Assembly: GCA_009377735.1 (NCBI GenBank)
Contig: WHTL01000009.1
Coordinates: 1-25,116, forward strand
Source of the DNA: Acidimicrobiia bacterium
GTDB lineage: Bacteria > Actinomycetota > Acidimicrobiia > Spongiisociales > ZC4RG35
Length of the DNA: 25,116 bases
Direction: 5' to 3'
This document shows positions 1 through 7,512 of the stretch, one piece after another. A model generated the notes under the pieces. The model was given only the letters and a program-made list of their open reading frames with translations, had not been told where the DNA came from and ran no database searches. How positions within the stretch are numbered: the stretch's first letter is position 1; each line of letters begins with the position of its first letter. The translations under genes and the position numbers were made by a program.

Positions 1-105
1 CACCACCTGGTCGCCCTCGTCCGAGCCCGAGCCGTCTTCATCGACGGAGAACTACAAGAAAGAAGCCAAACCGACCAGCCCGACCCCGAGGACGTCGCAG
101 CCTGA
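1..105 (+). CDS. C-terminal tail of a probable transposase (5' end outside window)
   Basis: Frame 1 is open from the first base to TGA at 103-105 and encodes 34 residues beginning HHLVALVRARAVFIDG and ending DPEDVAA. The style of this tail, and the bases just after it (CATCCACAACATTTGACAAT at 113-132), remind me of the end of an IS256/mutator-type transposase followed by its terminal repeat. That is recollection of the family, not a match I could test. With so little protein left it could equally be the end of an unrelated gene. Confidence 0.35.
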   Translation, partial: HHLVALVRARAVFIDGELQERSQTDQPDPEDVAA

Positions 106-317
106 CATGACCCCATCCACAACATTTGACAATATCTCCGGACGGACGCGGCTGTGACTGACACAGAGTGCGGCCGCGGCGAAATCGACACTGACAACAT
201 CCATACTGACATAACCTCTACGGTGAGCGCAAGGATTATGCAATGCGGTTATTGGGGTCCTATGTTGCTGGTCGCGCAAGGAGATTGAGTGTGGTGCGGC
301 CGCGTTGCGCTCACCCC

Positions 318-710
318 TCAATTGATAGGAGTCCAGATTCGATGTGATCTGTAGCTGTACCGACGAACTTCCCCAGCCTTCTGTTCGTGCATCTTGTGCA
401 ACCAGCGATGGACGACCTCGAATCTCCAATTGATGAGGTCTACCCCATCGGGTCGGCGAGGGTCGATCGTAGCGATTGTCCCTCTGACTTCTCTTACCGC
501 GGCCGCATGGGCGAACGGCATTTTGTTGTCGCCAGTAATCAGTATCCAGTCATCTAAGATCTCGTCGAGAGCAGGCAGAAGAGCGGGATCCTTGCTGTTC
601 TTCAACCCAAAGCGCTGAACTCGTTCGACGTTACGTCCGCGGTGCGAGATTTCAGTTCGGATCCGACGAGGCATATCGGCATCGATCACCAACGTCCGCA
701 ACGGGTACAC
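318..710 (-). CDS. PIN-like toxin of the DUF5615/Mut7-C type (VapC-like)
   Basis: Predicted toxin half of a type II toxin-antitoxin pair, 130 residues. The N-terminal strand LVIDADMPRRI carries the acidic residues typical of PIN-like domains. A second acidic cluster is LPALDEILDDWILITGDNKM, where a nuclease of this fold has its D-rich loop (ITGD). The GTG start at 710 follows the stop of the upstream DUF433 gene by 3 nt; a TTG three codons later would also give a good N-terminus (LRTLVIDAD). Gene order, antitoxin first and toxin immediately behind, is the usual one for DUF433/DUF5615 pairs. Expected activity is RNA cleavage, from the family and not shown here. Confidence 0.7.
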   Translation of the reverse strand: MYPLRTLVIDADMPRRIRTEISHRGRNVERVQRFGLKNSKDPALLPALDEILDDWILITGDNKMPFAHAAAVREVRGTIATIDPRRPDGVDLINWRFEVVHRWLHKMHEQKAGEVRRYSYRSHRIWTPIN

Positions 711-713
711 TCG

Positions 714-1508
714 CTAGGCGGCTTCCTCGAATCCTTTGACCGCGTCCCACCAGGCAACGGCATCACTGTTCTGTTGTCTGTTCAGTCCAAACTCCGCTTT
801 GAGGACGCTATGTCCGGACTCCGCCGCAATCACGGCTACATCCTCCGCTGCGATTCGGAGCCCTCTGATAGAAGGCTTGCCTGACATCTTGTCCGGGTCG
901 ACCTCGATGTGTTGAAGGTCTGGCAGAGTTCTTACCGCCCATCCGCCCCTATGTAACTGTTCCGCGATCAATTTAAGGTTGCCGGCGTCGATCACGTAGT
1001 TCCATGGCGTAAGCGCATTTGGGTCTGCAAAGTCCTCCCCTTTCTCGACATACACCGGTCTCCGGATCGAGGGCTCATTAGGAACAAACAGTCGTTCAGC
1101 CTGAAGCGGCCAGCCTCGACCGTTCTCCACTCTGAGTTTCTCAATCAGACGTTTGATGTTCCGCAGGGGCACGTCGTGATCGATAAGGTCATGCACGACC
1201 ATGGCTTCCGCCGCATCCTGGTAGGCGTAGACATTTGGGTAACCGTCAGCCGACTGTGACGCTTGAATGTATCCACGACGCTTCCACTGTCCGACTGTGT
1301 TCCCTGAAACGCCCGCGAGTTGTCCGACCTCCGCGGCGAAATACCAACCTCGCGGAGGCATCTCGTGAAGGGATGGATCGCTCGCTGTGGAAATGGTTCG
1401 CACGTTGGAAGTGTACGGCTCTTCCTGAGCCTGGGCAATCACCCGTACAGCAGGGAATGGGGTCTCTTCCTCACCTTGTCCTTCGATTGCGATCGCACCT
1501 ACCGTCAC
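714..1508 (-). CDS. DUF433-family antitoxin with an N-terminal MerR-like helix-turn-helix
   Basis: 264 residues from a GTG start. About residues 54-112 form a MerR-type winged-helix domain (EVGQLAGVSGNTVGQWKRRG, then VPLRNIKRLIEKLR). The C-terminal 60 residues are a DUF433 domain with DPDKMSGKPSIRGLRIAAEDVA. DUF433 proteins pair with DUF5615 PIN-like toxins and are thought to neutralise them. The next gene downstream, 3 nt away, is such a toxin. The first 49 residues are low in recognisable features, and ATG at 1361 (MPPRGWYFAAEV) is a possible alternative start. I kept 1508 because a perfect palindrome (1514-1536) lies just upstream of it. Likely autoregulated through that palindrome. Confidence 0.7.
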   Translation of the reverse strand: MTVGAIAIEGQGEEETPFPAVRVIAQAQEEPYTSNVRTISTASDPSLHEMPPRGWYFAAEVGQLAGVSGNTVGQWKRRGYIQASQSADGYPNVYAYQDAAEAMVVHDLIDHDVPLRNIKRLIEKLRVENGRGWPLQAERLFVPNEPSIRRPVYVEKGEDFADPNALTPWNYVIDAGNLKLIAEQLHRGGWAVRTLPDLQHIEVDPDKMSGKPSIRGLRIAAEDVAVIAAESGHSVLKAEFGLNRQQNSDAVAWWDAVKGFEEAA

Positions 1509-1513
1509 AACAT

Positions 1514-1536
1514 CTTTGACACCCGCCGTGTCAAAG
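1514..1536. promoter_or_regulatory. Probable operator of the toxin-antitoxin pair
   Basis: Perfect inverted repeat: CTTTGACAC, 5-nt spacer CCGCC, GTGTCAAAG. It ends 6 nt before the antitoxin GTG. The minus-strand reading contains TTGACA, a possible -35 element, inside the left arm. Toxin-antitoxin operons are normally repressed by the antitoxin through such a site, and this antitoxin has a DNA-binding domain. Confidence 0.55.
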
Positions 1537-1743
1537 CTGTCGTAGGGCTGGTCGACGGACGATCCCAGATCCCACCCACTACAGGTTGGCTCACCTCGGC
1601 ATTCGCATCATGCCGGAAGGTGGTTAGACCTGTGACGGATCTCGAGGAGGGCCTGCGGGCCTCTCCGGGACCTCCTTGATGATCCTTCGAGGACGGGGAC
1701 CCGGAACTGATCTGGCCCGATTGTGGTTATCCGCTCCCACGTG

Positions 1744-3054
1744 TCAAACCTCACCGAGCTGTCGCCAGAAGGTCGACTCGACAAGGATCGGAATCCCAAT
1801 CTCCTGCGCCATTTCGACCTGTTTTGCTTCCGTGGACTCCGTACCGATCACCAACAGGTCGGTGTCACCGCGGACGCGGGTGCTGTAGTCAAACGAGTGC
1901 TTGGCTGCCAGTGCCTCGCGGAAGTTCGCCTTGTGGATGCCGGTGCCGGTGAAGGCCACCCTCTTGTCCGCCATCTCGTCGCGAAAATCCGCGACGGCGG
2001 CCTTGATGCGGGCTCTGGCAGCCTTGGTGATCGCAGTCCAGTCGCTCACGTCGACGGAGAGCCAGGTAGCAAGCTGTTCGATCTCGGCACGTTCTGCCTT
2101 GGAGATTCGATTGTCCTCGAGAGCTGTGTCGATGAGACCAAGCACTACCTCCTGGTGAAGGTCTCGCAACTCATCGGATGTCAAGCCGTATCGGGTGGCT
2201 GTCACTGTGAGCGTATTGACTTCGTCGGCCGAGATGTAGCCGTCGGCGATCGCATCTTCAAGCGCCACCAAATATGCGTCGGCTGACGCTGGGTCGCGGT
2301 CGGTAGAGCCGTCGTGCACCGGCAACATTCCAACGAGGTTCTCTAAAACCGGCCGGGCAGTTGTGACCTCGGCCGCTCGATCGCGCAGCACCGGTCGATA
2401 GTCCGGGTGGAGGTCCGGCAGGTGAGGGATCGCTGTAGGGGTCACCCCGGCGAAGGTCGAGGGGTCGATCTTTCCCATGAAAGTATGCAAGAGCTGAGAC
2501 GTCGCCTGGCAATCACCCAGAGCGTTGTGTTTCTCATAACGGATGCCGACGGCACGGCAGGCGGCGTCAAGCTTTCTCGGGAGCTCGAGACCACGACACA
2601 AATCGACTGTGCAGAGCGTCGACCAGTCGCCCAGGTCGTCGTAGCTCCACCCGTAGGTGCGCCTGAACTCTTCCTCGAGGAACTCGGTGTCGAACTTGGC
2701 GTTATGCGCCACGATGATGCGGCCGTTGATGCGGTGGGCGACCTGGGGAAGCACCATCGATGTAGTCGGAGCGGCCTTCAGCCAATCTGTCTCGATGAGG
2801 TGCACCTTCGGCGCTCTGCCGCCGAAGTCGACCTCGCCCTCGGGTTGTACCAGCGTGCAGAACTCGTCGACCACCCGACCGTTCGCGTCGGTGATGACGA
2901 TACCAACCTCGATGATCCTCTCGATTCGCGGATCCAATCCCGTGGTCTCGACATCGACTATCGCAAACTCGTACGGCACGCCGGTCGACCCCGCCATCAC
3001 CCGTGTCTTCGCCTTCTCGACAGCCTTGGACTTCAATCGGTCCAGCAATCCCAT
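1744..3054 (-). CDS. DEDDh 3'-5' exonuclease with C-terminal BRCT domain
   Basis: 436 residues. The N-terminal exonuclease domain (about 28-195) shows Exo I VDVETTG (D34, E36), Exo II AHNAKFD (D122) and the Exo III pair H176/D181 in KHNALGDC. This is the fold of the DNA polymerase III epsilon chain. Residues 205-355 are a helical linker of unknown role, with a stretch ADGYISADEVNTL and DNRISKAERAEIEQLA that resembles a tellurite-resistance (TerB)-like or EF-hand-like helical repeat. Residues 360-435 form a BRCT domain (KRVAFTGTG, DLLVIGTESTEAK, ILVESTFWRQL), as in DNA ligase. The start at ATG 3054 has GGGAG upstream. It stands alone on the minus strand; probably DNA repair or processing, exact role unknown. 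Confidence 0.85.
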   Translation of the reverse strand: MGLLDRLKSKAVEKAKTRVMAGSTGVPYEFAIVDVETTGLDPRIERIIEVGIVITDANGRVVDEFCTLVQPEGEVDFGGRAPKVHLIETDWLKAAPTTSMVLPQVAHRINGRIIVAHNAKFDTEFLEEEFRRTYGWSYDDLGDWSTLCTVDLCRGLELPRKLDAACRAVGIRYEKHNALGDCQATSQLLHTFMGKIDPSTFAGVTPTAIPHLPDLHPDYRPVLRDRAAEVTTARPVLENLVGMLPVHDGSTDRDPASADAYLVALEDAIADGYISADEVNTLTVTATRYGLTSDELRDLHQEVVLGLIDTALEDNRISKAERAEIEQLATWLSVDVSDWTAITKAARARIKAAVADFRDEMADKRVAFTGTGIHKANFREALAAKHSFDYSTRVRGDTDLLVIGTESTEAKQVEMAQEIGIPILVESTFWRQLGEV

Positions 3055-3324
3055 CTTGATTCTCCCTCATCGCTCGTCTCTCCTCGGAGAGTACTAAGAC
3101 GACATGACAGAAAGCCTGAGAGTCGGCGAATCAGGCTCTTAGGGATCAGCGTTAGTGTCACGCAGTGCGGCAGTCACGACGTTGCAGTCCGGTCTGTTCA
3201 ACATGGCGACTGTGGTGAGACTGCCACGCACAGCGAGGGCGACCAGCGTCGATAGGGTCGACACTTGAGCTCCGATCTATGCGGCAGCGGTCGATATCGT
3301 CATCGCCGCTGGATATCTGAGGTG
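3055..3324. other. Intergenic stretch, no gene recognised
   Basis: About 270 bp upstream of the exonuclease gene. I see no convincing coding frame, no RNA gene and no long repeat. It should contain the exonuclease promoter, but I cannot place one with confidence. A short palindrome GTCGATAGGGTCGAC near 3249-3263 is too common a type to interpret. Confidence 0.5.
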
Positions 3325-3480
3325 TTACTGGGATCGGAGTACCGCTGCTACCTCGTGGACAGGAATGGTCACCGTCCGGCGACCCGGATCGTTGACAACC
3401 TCGATGAGACGCTGGCGAAGCCGAACTAGCTCCCCAGCCGTGTCCCTGGCCGCCTCGAGTGGCCGGGAAGCGACGGCCAT
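3325..3480 (-). CDS. Small hypothetical protein, 51 residues
   Basis: An ATG at 3480 opens a 51-codon frame to TAA at 3325-3327. The peptide begins MAVASRPLEAARD, continues with a helix-like GELVRLRQRLIEVV and ends with a strand-like RRTVTIPVHEVAAVLRSQ. Coding-like codon use (C or G in most third positions) and a charged amphipathic helix make it look like a genuine small protein. No strong ribosome binding site is present. It lies between an exonuclease and a tyrosine recombinase, so a small accessory protein of the mobile element is one possibility. Function unknown. Confidence 0.4.
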   Translation of the reverse strand: MAVASRPLEAARDTAGELVRLRQRLIEVVNDPGRRTVTIPVHEVAAVLRSQ

Positions 3481-3547
3481 GGAATACCGGGTCAAGCAGG
3501 CTGTCAGGAGTAGAGGATGAAAGCGACGCTACCCAGTTGAGCCAGAG

Positions 3548-4471
3548 TCATCGACCGCGCCGGTTGGGGTCGTGCCGGTCGGTGAGCGCAGCGATCGCTC
3601 CTGAGGAGGGGTTGGTGTACCGCTCCAGGCTGCGCAACGAGGTGTGGCGACTTTTGGCTCGGACAAGGGCAATGTCCTCGCCGGCTTCGACGAGGTGAGT
3701 GAGAGCAGAGTGGCGGAGCTTGTGAAGGGTGGACCCTGAGGCTTGTTTGAAGATGGCGGCGGCTCGTCGGTAGGAGAGTCGGGTTTGGTTGCCGTAGCGG
3801 TCGGAGCTGGCGGCATGGGCGGGTCTGGCGCCTCGCTCGGTGAGGAAGAGTGGGCCCGATTTCCGGCCGGCGAGGTAGCGGGTGAGCAGTCGGGCGGTTT
3901 CTGAGGTCCAGTGGACGCGTTCGGCGCTTCCTCCTTTTCCTTTGACGACGGCTTGGTTGATGGGGCGGTCGAGGTCTTCGACGTCGAGACTGAGGATCTC
4001 GTCGGCTCTGGCGGCGGTGTCGTAGAGCATCCTCCACAGGAGCCGGTCTCGGAGGCTGGCAGACCGTAGTGTGAACAGTCGGTCTCGTTCGGAGTGGGTG
4101 AGCACCTGGTCTTGGCGTTCCTGCTCGGGTGTCTTTCGGGGTTTTCTTCGTTCCAGTTTGCGGGCTGGTGAGACGATCAGCCATTCCCGGTCGACGCAGT
4201 AGGCGAAGAAGGATCCCAGGACTGCGACGTGGCGGTTCCATGTCGCCGGTGCGGTGTGATCCCACCGGGCTCGCAGGAGCTCCTCTAGGTCGTCTCGGGT
4301 GACATCCGCCAGCCGGTGGTCGCCGCCGAGGTCGGCAGCGAGAACCCGGAGGGTCTTGTCGTAGGTACGTCGGGTCGACGCCATCAAATCCCGGCTCGGA
4401 TCCAGAAAGAGGTCCACGGCGGTGGCCAGTGTCTCATCGGAGGAATAGAGCGGTGAAACTTCCGCTACCAC
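3548..4471 (-). CDS. Tyrosine recombinase / phage-type integrase
   Basis: 307 residues from GTG 4471, chosen because GGGAGG (4478-4483 on the minus strand) lies 6 nt before it; the upstream extension in frame has no such signal. An N-terminal SAM-like core-binding domain (about 15-100) precedes the catalytic domain. Catalytic residues visible are R155 in TAARADEIL, K177/K179 in VKGKGG, H250 and R253 in LHKLRHSALTH, H276 in KSRHTSLRSLERY, and nucleophile Y285, nine residues after H276 as usual. All members of the R-K-H-R-H-Y set are present, so the enzyme looks active. It performs site-specific strand exchange, and its presence marks this end of the window as integrated or mobile DNA. Confidence 0.9.
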   Translation of the reverse strand: MVAEVSPLYSSDETLATAVDLFLDPSRDLMASTRRTYDKTLRVLAADLGGDHRLADVTRDDLEELLRARWDHTAPATWNRHVAVLGSFFAYCVDREWLIVSPARKLERRKPRKTPEQERQDQVLTHSERDRLFTLRSASLRDRLLWRMLYDTAARADEILSLDVEDLDRPINQAVVKGKGGSAERVHWTSETARLLTRYLAGRKSGPLFLTERGARPAHAASSDRYGNQTRLSYRRAAAIFKQASGSTLHKLRHSALTHLVEAGEDIALVRAKSRHTSLRSLERYTNPSSGAIAALTDRHDPNRRGR

Positions 4472-4798
4472 ACGGCACCTCCCGCGAATTTCCAAGCCGT
4501 CTCGACCGTTGGTGCGGCCACTCCCCTTGCCAGCGTCAAGGACGCCATGGGAGGCCTGTCACGCCAATACCGGTTCAAGGTAGCAGGAAATGCGTAGGCG
4601 GAGCGTCGATTTCGAGGCGGTAGGTTGCAGCGGTATTTGACGCATCCGTCCCTGGGTCCTCCATCATCCCCGACCGGCCTCGACATGATTGACCTGATTT
4701 TTGTCATGGGTTGATTGTCTCATGGAGGTGGCAGGGAAATGGGTATTTCCTGCAACCTGATCAGGCTCGAACCCGAGCCCTCTTTAGTGAAGATCGCA
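4472..4798. other. Gene-free stretch next to the integrase, with short repeats
   Basis: No supported gene. It contains imperfect direct copies AGGTAGCAGGAAATGCGTA (4578-4596) and AGGTGGCAGGGAAATGGGTA (4726-4745). An inverted copy ATTTCCTGC (4745-4753) forms a hairpin with the second. A 9-bp inverted pair AGGTTGCAG (4622-4630) and CTGCAACCT (4750-4758) is also present. Repeats of this kind beside a tyrosine recombinase can be recombinase arm or core sites, but no attachment site can be defined without the partner junction. Confidence 0.35.
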
Positions 4799-5062
4799 TT
4801 AGTAAGCCGCTGCCTGGTATAGCCCAAGGAGTTTGCCGTCTGAGCTGGAGACCAGGATGGCGGCCACGTCGGCGCTTCGCATGCGCTCGGTGAGGGCTTT
4901 GGTTTCTTCGCTCGGTCTCACGGTGGTGGGTCCTTCCACCATGACCCGTTCGAAGATGGTGTCGGGGTCGCCGTGTTCGAGTTGTTCTGACTGGATGATG
5001 CCCATGATGATTCCGAGCTCTTCATGGTGGGTCACGCCAAACGCAACCTCGAGGAGGGTCAT
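4799..5062 (-). CDS. Small CBS-domain-like protein
   Basis: 87 residues. Start ATG 5062 has a very good GGGAGG six bases upstream (5069-5074). Residues 43-84 (MVEGPTTVRPSEETKALTERMRSADVAAILVSSSDGKLLGLY) look like the first half of a CBS domain, a nucleotide- or ligand-sensing fold. The preceding part, GVTHHEELGIIMGIIQSEQLEHG, is unrecognised. The chain stops right after one CBS half, so it may be a truncated form. The same frame continues upstream, beyond TAG at 5117-5119, into another coding-like stretch (MVSRAARPSIVFRNLTLHD, ATG 5206), so the gene may once have been longer. It sits just upstream of, and divergent from, a MerR-controlled promoter. Confidence 0.5.
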   Translation of the reverse strand: MTLLEVAFGVTHHEELGIIMGIIQSEQLEHGDPDTIFERVMVEGPTTVRPSEETKALTERMRSADVAAILVSSSDGKLLGLYQAAAY

Positions 5063-5309
5063 GGTGGACCTCCCGATATAGACCGGCTCTGGGACGCCGA
5101 AGAGCTGCTCGATGTCCTACCCGACGACGCCAATGTCGTGGAGGCCGGCGTCGTGGAGCGTGAGGTTGCGAAAGACGATGGAGGGGCGGGCCGCCCTCGA
5201 CACCATGCGTTCGCCACCTGGAGTGTCAACTGACCGGCGCGGTTCTGGGGAGAGTCGAGAAGAAGGCGTTTCTCGTGGTGGCCTACCGGGGCTTGGTTGA
5301 GATAGTCTC

Positions 5310-5341
5310 TTGACATTCAAGAGCACTTGAAGGTGTATTGT
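5310..5341 (+). promoter_or_regulatory. MerR-type promoter/operator upstream of the 5372-5935 membrane protein
   Basis: -35 TTGACA (5310-5315) and -10 TATTGT (5336-5341) are separated by 20 bp, the lengthened spacer used by MerR-family activators. The dyad ACaTTCAAG / AGCA / CTTGAAgGT fills the spacer (5313-5334). The 22-bp dyad matches the merR-merB operator (7935-7956) at 18 positions and has the same offset from -35 and -10. Confidence 0.75.
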
Positions 5342-5371
5342 ACGGTGCCAGCCGCTGGAAAGGACCTGCCC

Positions 5372-5935
5372 GTGCCGCCCACAACCTTGCAAACGAACTC
5401 ATCCCCCCGGACCTTGGTGTGGAGGACCGGGCCGGTAGGCCGGATTTATCGTCTCTTGTTCGCAGCGGCGATGCTCTGGGGCGCCTATGACCTGGTGACC
5501 ATCGATCTGTCGACGTTGAACCTGACCCACGGTGAACCCGGTCTCTGGACCATCTTTGTGTTGGCGCTCCTCACGGTTTTCTTTGGCGGCACCAGAGGTT
5601 CCTTCGGTCCGAGATGGGGCTGGCGAACGTTGGCTGTGATGATCGCCGGCGTGGCTGGTTTGGCCGTTGTTGTTGTGATGGCGGAAGGCCGGGTGGCTCC
5701 GGTGACCTGGTTGATATACGGGGTCGATACGGTGTTCCTGGTCGTATATGGGCTCCTGATATCGCTGGCGATCCTGCTGGGCACACCGGGGTGTGAGATC
5801 GGTGTGGTCTCCGAGTTGGTCCTGCGGGCTCAAGGTCGATACACCCCGAAAAACCATGAACCGCACCCTTGCATAGTTGGATTCCACCTCGTGGATGCTT
5901 GGGAGTCACGACAGCGTTGGCGTCAGAAGAGGTGA
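5372..5935 (+). CDS. MerR-controlled membrane protein of unknown family (candidate mercury-stress protein)
   Basis: 187 residues from GTG 5372, chosen because GGAAAGGA lies just upstream. The upstream TTG in frame falls inside the operator and would precede the transcription start. About four membrane segments are visible: YRLLFAAAMLWGAYDLV, WTIFVLALLTVFFGG, LAVMIAGVAGLAVVVVMA, and VFLVVYGLLISLAILLG. The last is followed by TPGCEIGVVSELVL and a C-terminal tail with HPCIVGFHLVDAW. The two cysteines near the end of the last membrane segment and in the tail could bind metal. I do not recognise the family; it is not MerT, MerC, MerF or MerP by motif. The operator in front ties it to the merB operon, so a role in mercury uptake, export or tolerance is inferred. 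Confidence 0.7.
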   Translation: MPPTTLQTNSSPRTLVWRTGPVGRIYRLLFAAAMLWGAYDLVTIDLSTLNLTHGEPGLWTIFVLALLTVFFGGTRGSFGPRWGWRTLAVMIAGVAGLAVVVVMAEGRVAPVTWLIYGVDTVFLVVYGLLISLAILLGTPGCEIGVVSELVLRAQGRYTPKNHEPHPCIVGFHLVDAWESRQRWRQKR

Positions 5936-6023
5936 TGTCAACGGCGTAGGAAGGACCGATCTGCCGGGGTAGGACGGACTCCTTGCGAGGCCTACCCAAG
6001 TCATTACCACGGCGCCACTTAGG

Positions 6024-6651
6024 CTATCGACCGGCGAGGAGGTGGTAGATATGTTCACGCATGCTCTCTGGATCGGCGCCGAGCTGGCTTAACTGGTCCA
6101 CCGGGTCCCAGCTCTGTGTCAGGGCCAGCACCAGGTGTTCCGTGCCCACATAGTTGTGGTTCAGTAACTGCGCCTCCGACCGGGCCAACTCGAGGGTCCG
6201 TTTTGTCTCGGGTGCCATGCCGAGGGGTGGATCCGTCGGTTCGGTCTGGGTGGCGGGCGACGAGGTCGCGGCGGACGGTCTCGTCGTCAACTCCCACCTC
6301 GGCCAGCACCTTGGCTCCCAACGAGTCGGCTACTCCGAGGATGGCCAGCACGAGGTGATCTTGGAGGACGGAAGAATGGCCGAGGTTCTGCGCCTCTTGC
6401 GCCGCCCGCCCGAGGACTTCATGCATACGGTCGGTGAACCTCGATGAGTCGATCACCTCTTCCCGATGCCTCTTCTTGCGCCGTTGTATTGGGCTGGGTA
6501 GTTCGTGCTCTTCTAACGTGGCGGCGGCCAGGGCCAGACAATGGCCGCATATGCGCATGGTCCCGCGGACGACTAGCGGGCCCGTCTTGCGGCCTGGTCT
6601 GCGGCAGAAGCAACAGGTGAGGTCCGCTTCCGTCGCGCTACGAGGATGCTT
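6024..6651 (-). pseudogene. Frameshifted ClpX-type zinc finger plus Clp_N-repeat protein, 5' end uncertain
   Basis: Reading from the 5' end: a C4 zinc finger (CCFC ... RICGHC) like that of ClpX, then Clp N-terminal repeats without any ATPase. Repeat 1 is FTDRMHEVLGRAAQEAQ and SVLQDHLVLAILGVADSLGAKVLAEVG. Repeat 2 is KRTLELARSEAQLL and YVGTEHLVLAL. Repeat 2 lies in a different frame from repeat 1, so a one-base shift must fall at about 6235-6260 in the linker (between DLVARHPDR and PPLGMAPETK). No ATG, GTG or TTG is available just ahead of the zinc finger, although AAAGGAGG occurs at 6663-6670 on this strand. The 5' end therefore may have been lost together with that of the TauE gene on the other strand. 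If intact, it would be a Clp adaptor-like protein. Confidence 0.6.
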
Positions 6652-7296
6652 CTGTTCGCGTTCCTCCTTTACCGCGCTCCCAAGGACGAGGGCCAATCGG
6701 AGACGCGGGAGGCGATACAGGATGGTCCAGGCTCCGATCTGGTCGAGCATCACGACCGACAAGGGCGTTCCTACCGGTATCGAAGGACGAACGATCGGCT
6801 GCGGGCCGCCGCCATGGTGGCCGGAGGCACGTTCGAAGGCCTGGTCGGGTTTGCGGTGGGCGAGATCGCCATCATCGAGCAGGTGATGAGGCGGATGCCC
6901 CTGTGGATCGCCATTGGGACGAACCGCCTCGTCATCGCCGGTTTTGCCACCGCCGCCCTCACCCACCTCACCGCGGTGCTGGGCACGGACGGCCAATTCC
7001 CGTGGAATATCGTGGTCATGACGGTGCCGGCGGTGCTCATCGGTGGCCAGCTCGCCGGCTGGCTGGCGGATCGCGTTCCCCAAGATGCGCTGCGCCGCTT
7101 CCTCGCCGGGTTCTTGATCGTGCTGGCCCTCGTCACCCTCGCCCGAGCGGCTTTGGATGCTGGCGCTCCGGCCACATGGCTGATGATCGGCGCTGCGGTA
7201 GTTCTGTTCGGCCTCATCAGCGGGCTGTTGTGGCGAAGACGGGTGATGAGCGCCAAGCTGTGCTGCTCGAGCAGCGCCTACTACTGCCACCCCTGA
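6646..7296 (+). pseudogene. TauE/SafE-family permease, 5'-truncated
   Basis: The 216-residue frame holds only the later part of a TauE/SafE-type transporter: one segment LLFAFLLYRAP, a cytoplasmic loop with SYRYRRTNDRLRAAAMV, the characteristic second half GGTFEGLVGFAVGEIAI, then PLWIAIGTNRLVIAG, WNIVVMTVPAVLIGGQLAG, FLAGFLIVLALVTLARA and a final segment. Full-length relatives have an additional three or so N-terminal membrane segments, and upstream DNA instead encodes the Clp_N gene on the other strand. The family moves sulfite, sulfonates or similar anions. The extra tail after WRRRVMSAKL (CCSSSAYYCHP) is odd and may be noise. It is probably non-functional. Confidence 0.6.
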
Positions 7297-7512
7297 CGTC
7301 CCGGGCAGGCGCTCCATGTTCCGACGGCCTTTTGAGGCATTGAGAACTTGGGCTGGCACTGTTTGAGGGCTCGTGTCGGTCAGATCTCTCCACGACGCGG
7401 CCAACACCGCCCGGCTCAGTCGGGCTCGCTCGGGTGCGGTCCGCGACCATGGCAACTTTCGGTTGTGAATCCGATCCAGCCGGGCTTCCCCCGCCTGGTT
7501 CGTCGGTGAAGG

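Noticed and set aside
2407..3255. 282-codon plus-strand frame opposite the exonuclease
   Set aside because: It is a shadow of the exonuclease gene, which has all catalytic motifs; the plus-strand product has none.
6055..7455. A 466-codon open frame on the minus strand as one gene
   Set aside because: Only its last third (zinc finger and first Clp_N repeat) looks like protein. The rest is the antisense of the TauE gene, with Arg/His/Gly-rich shadow composition.
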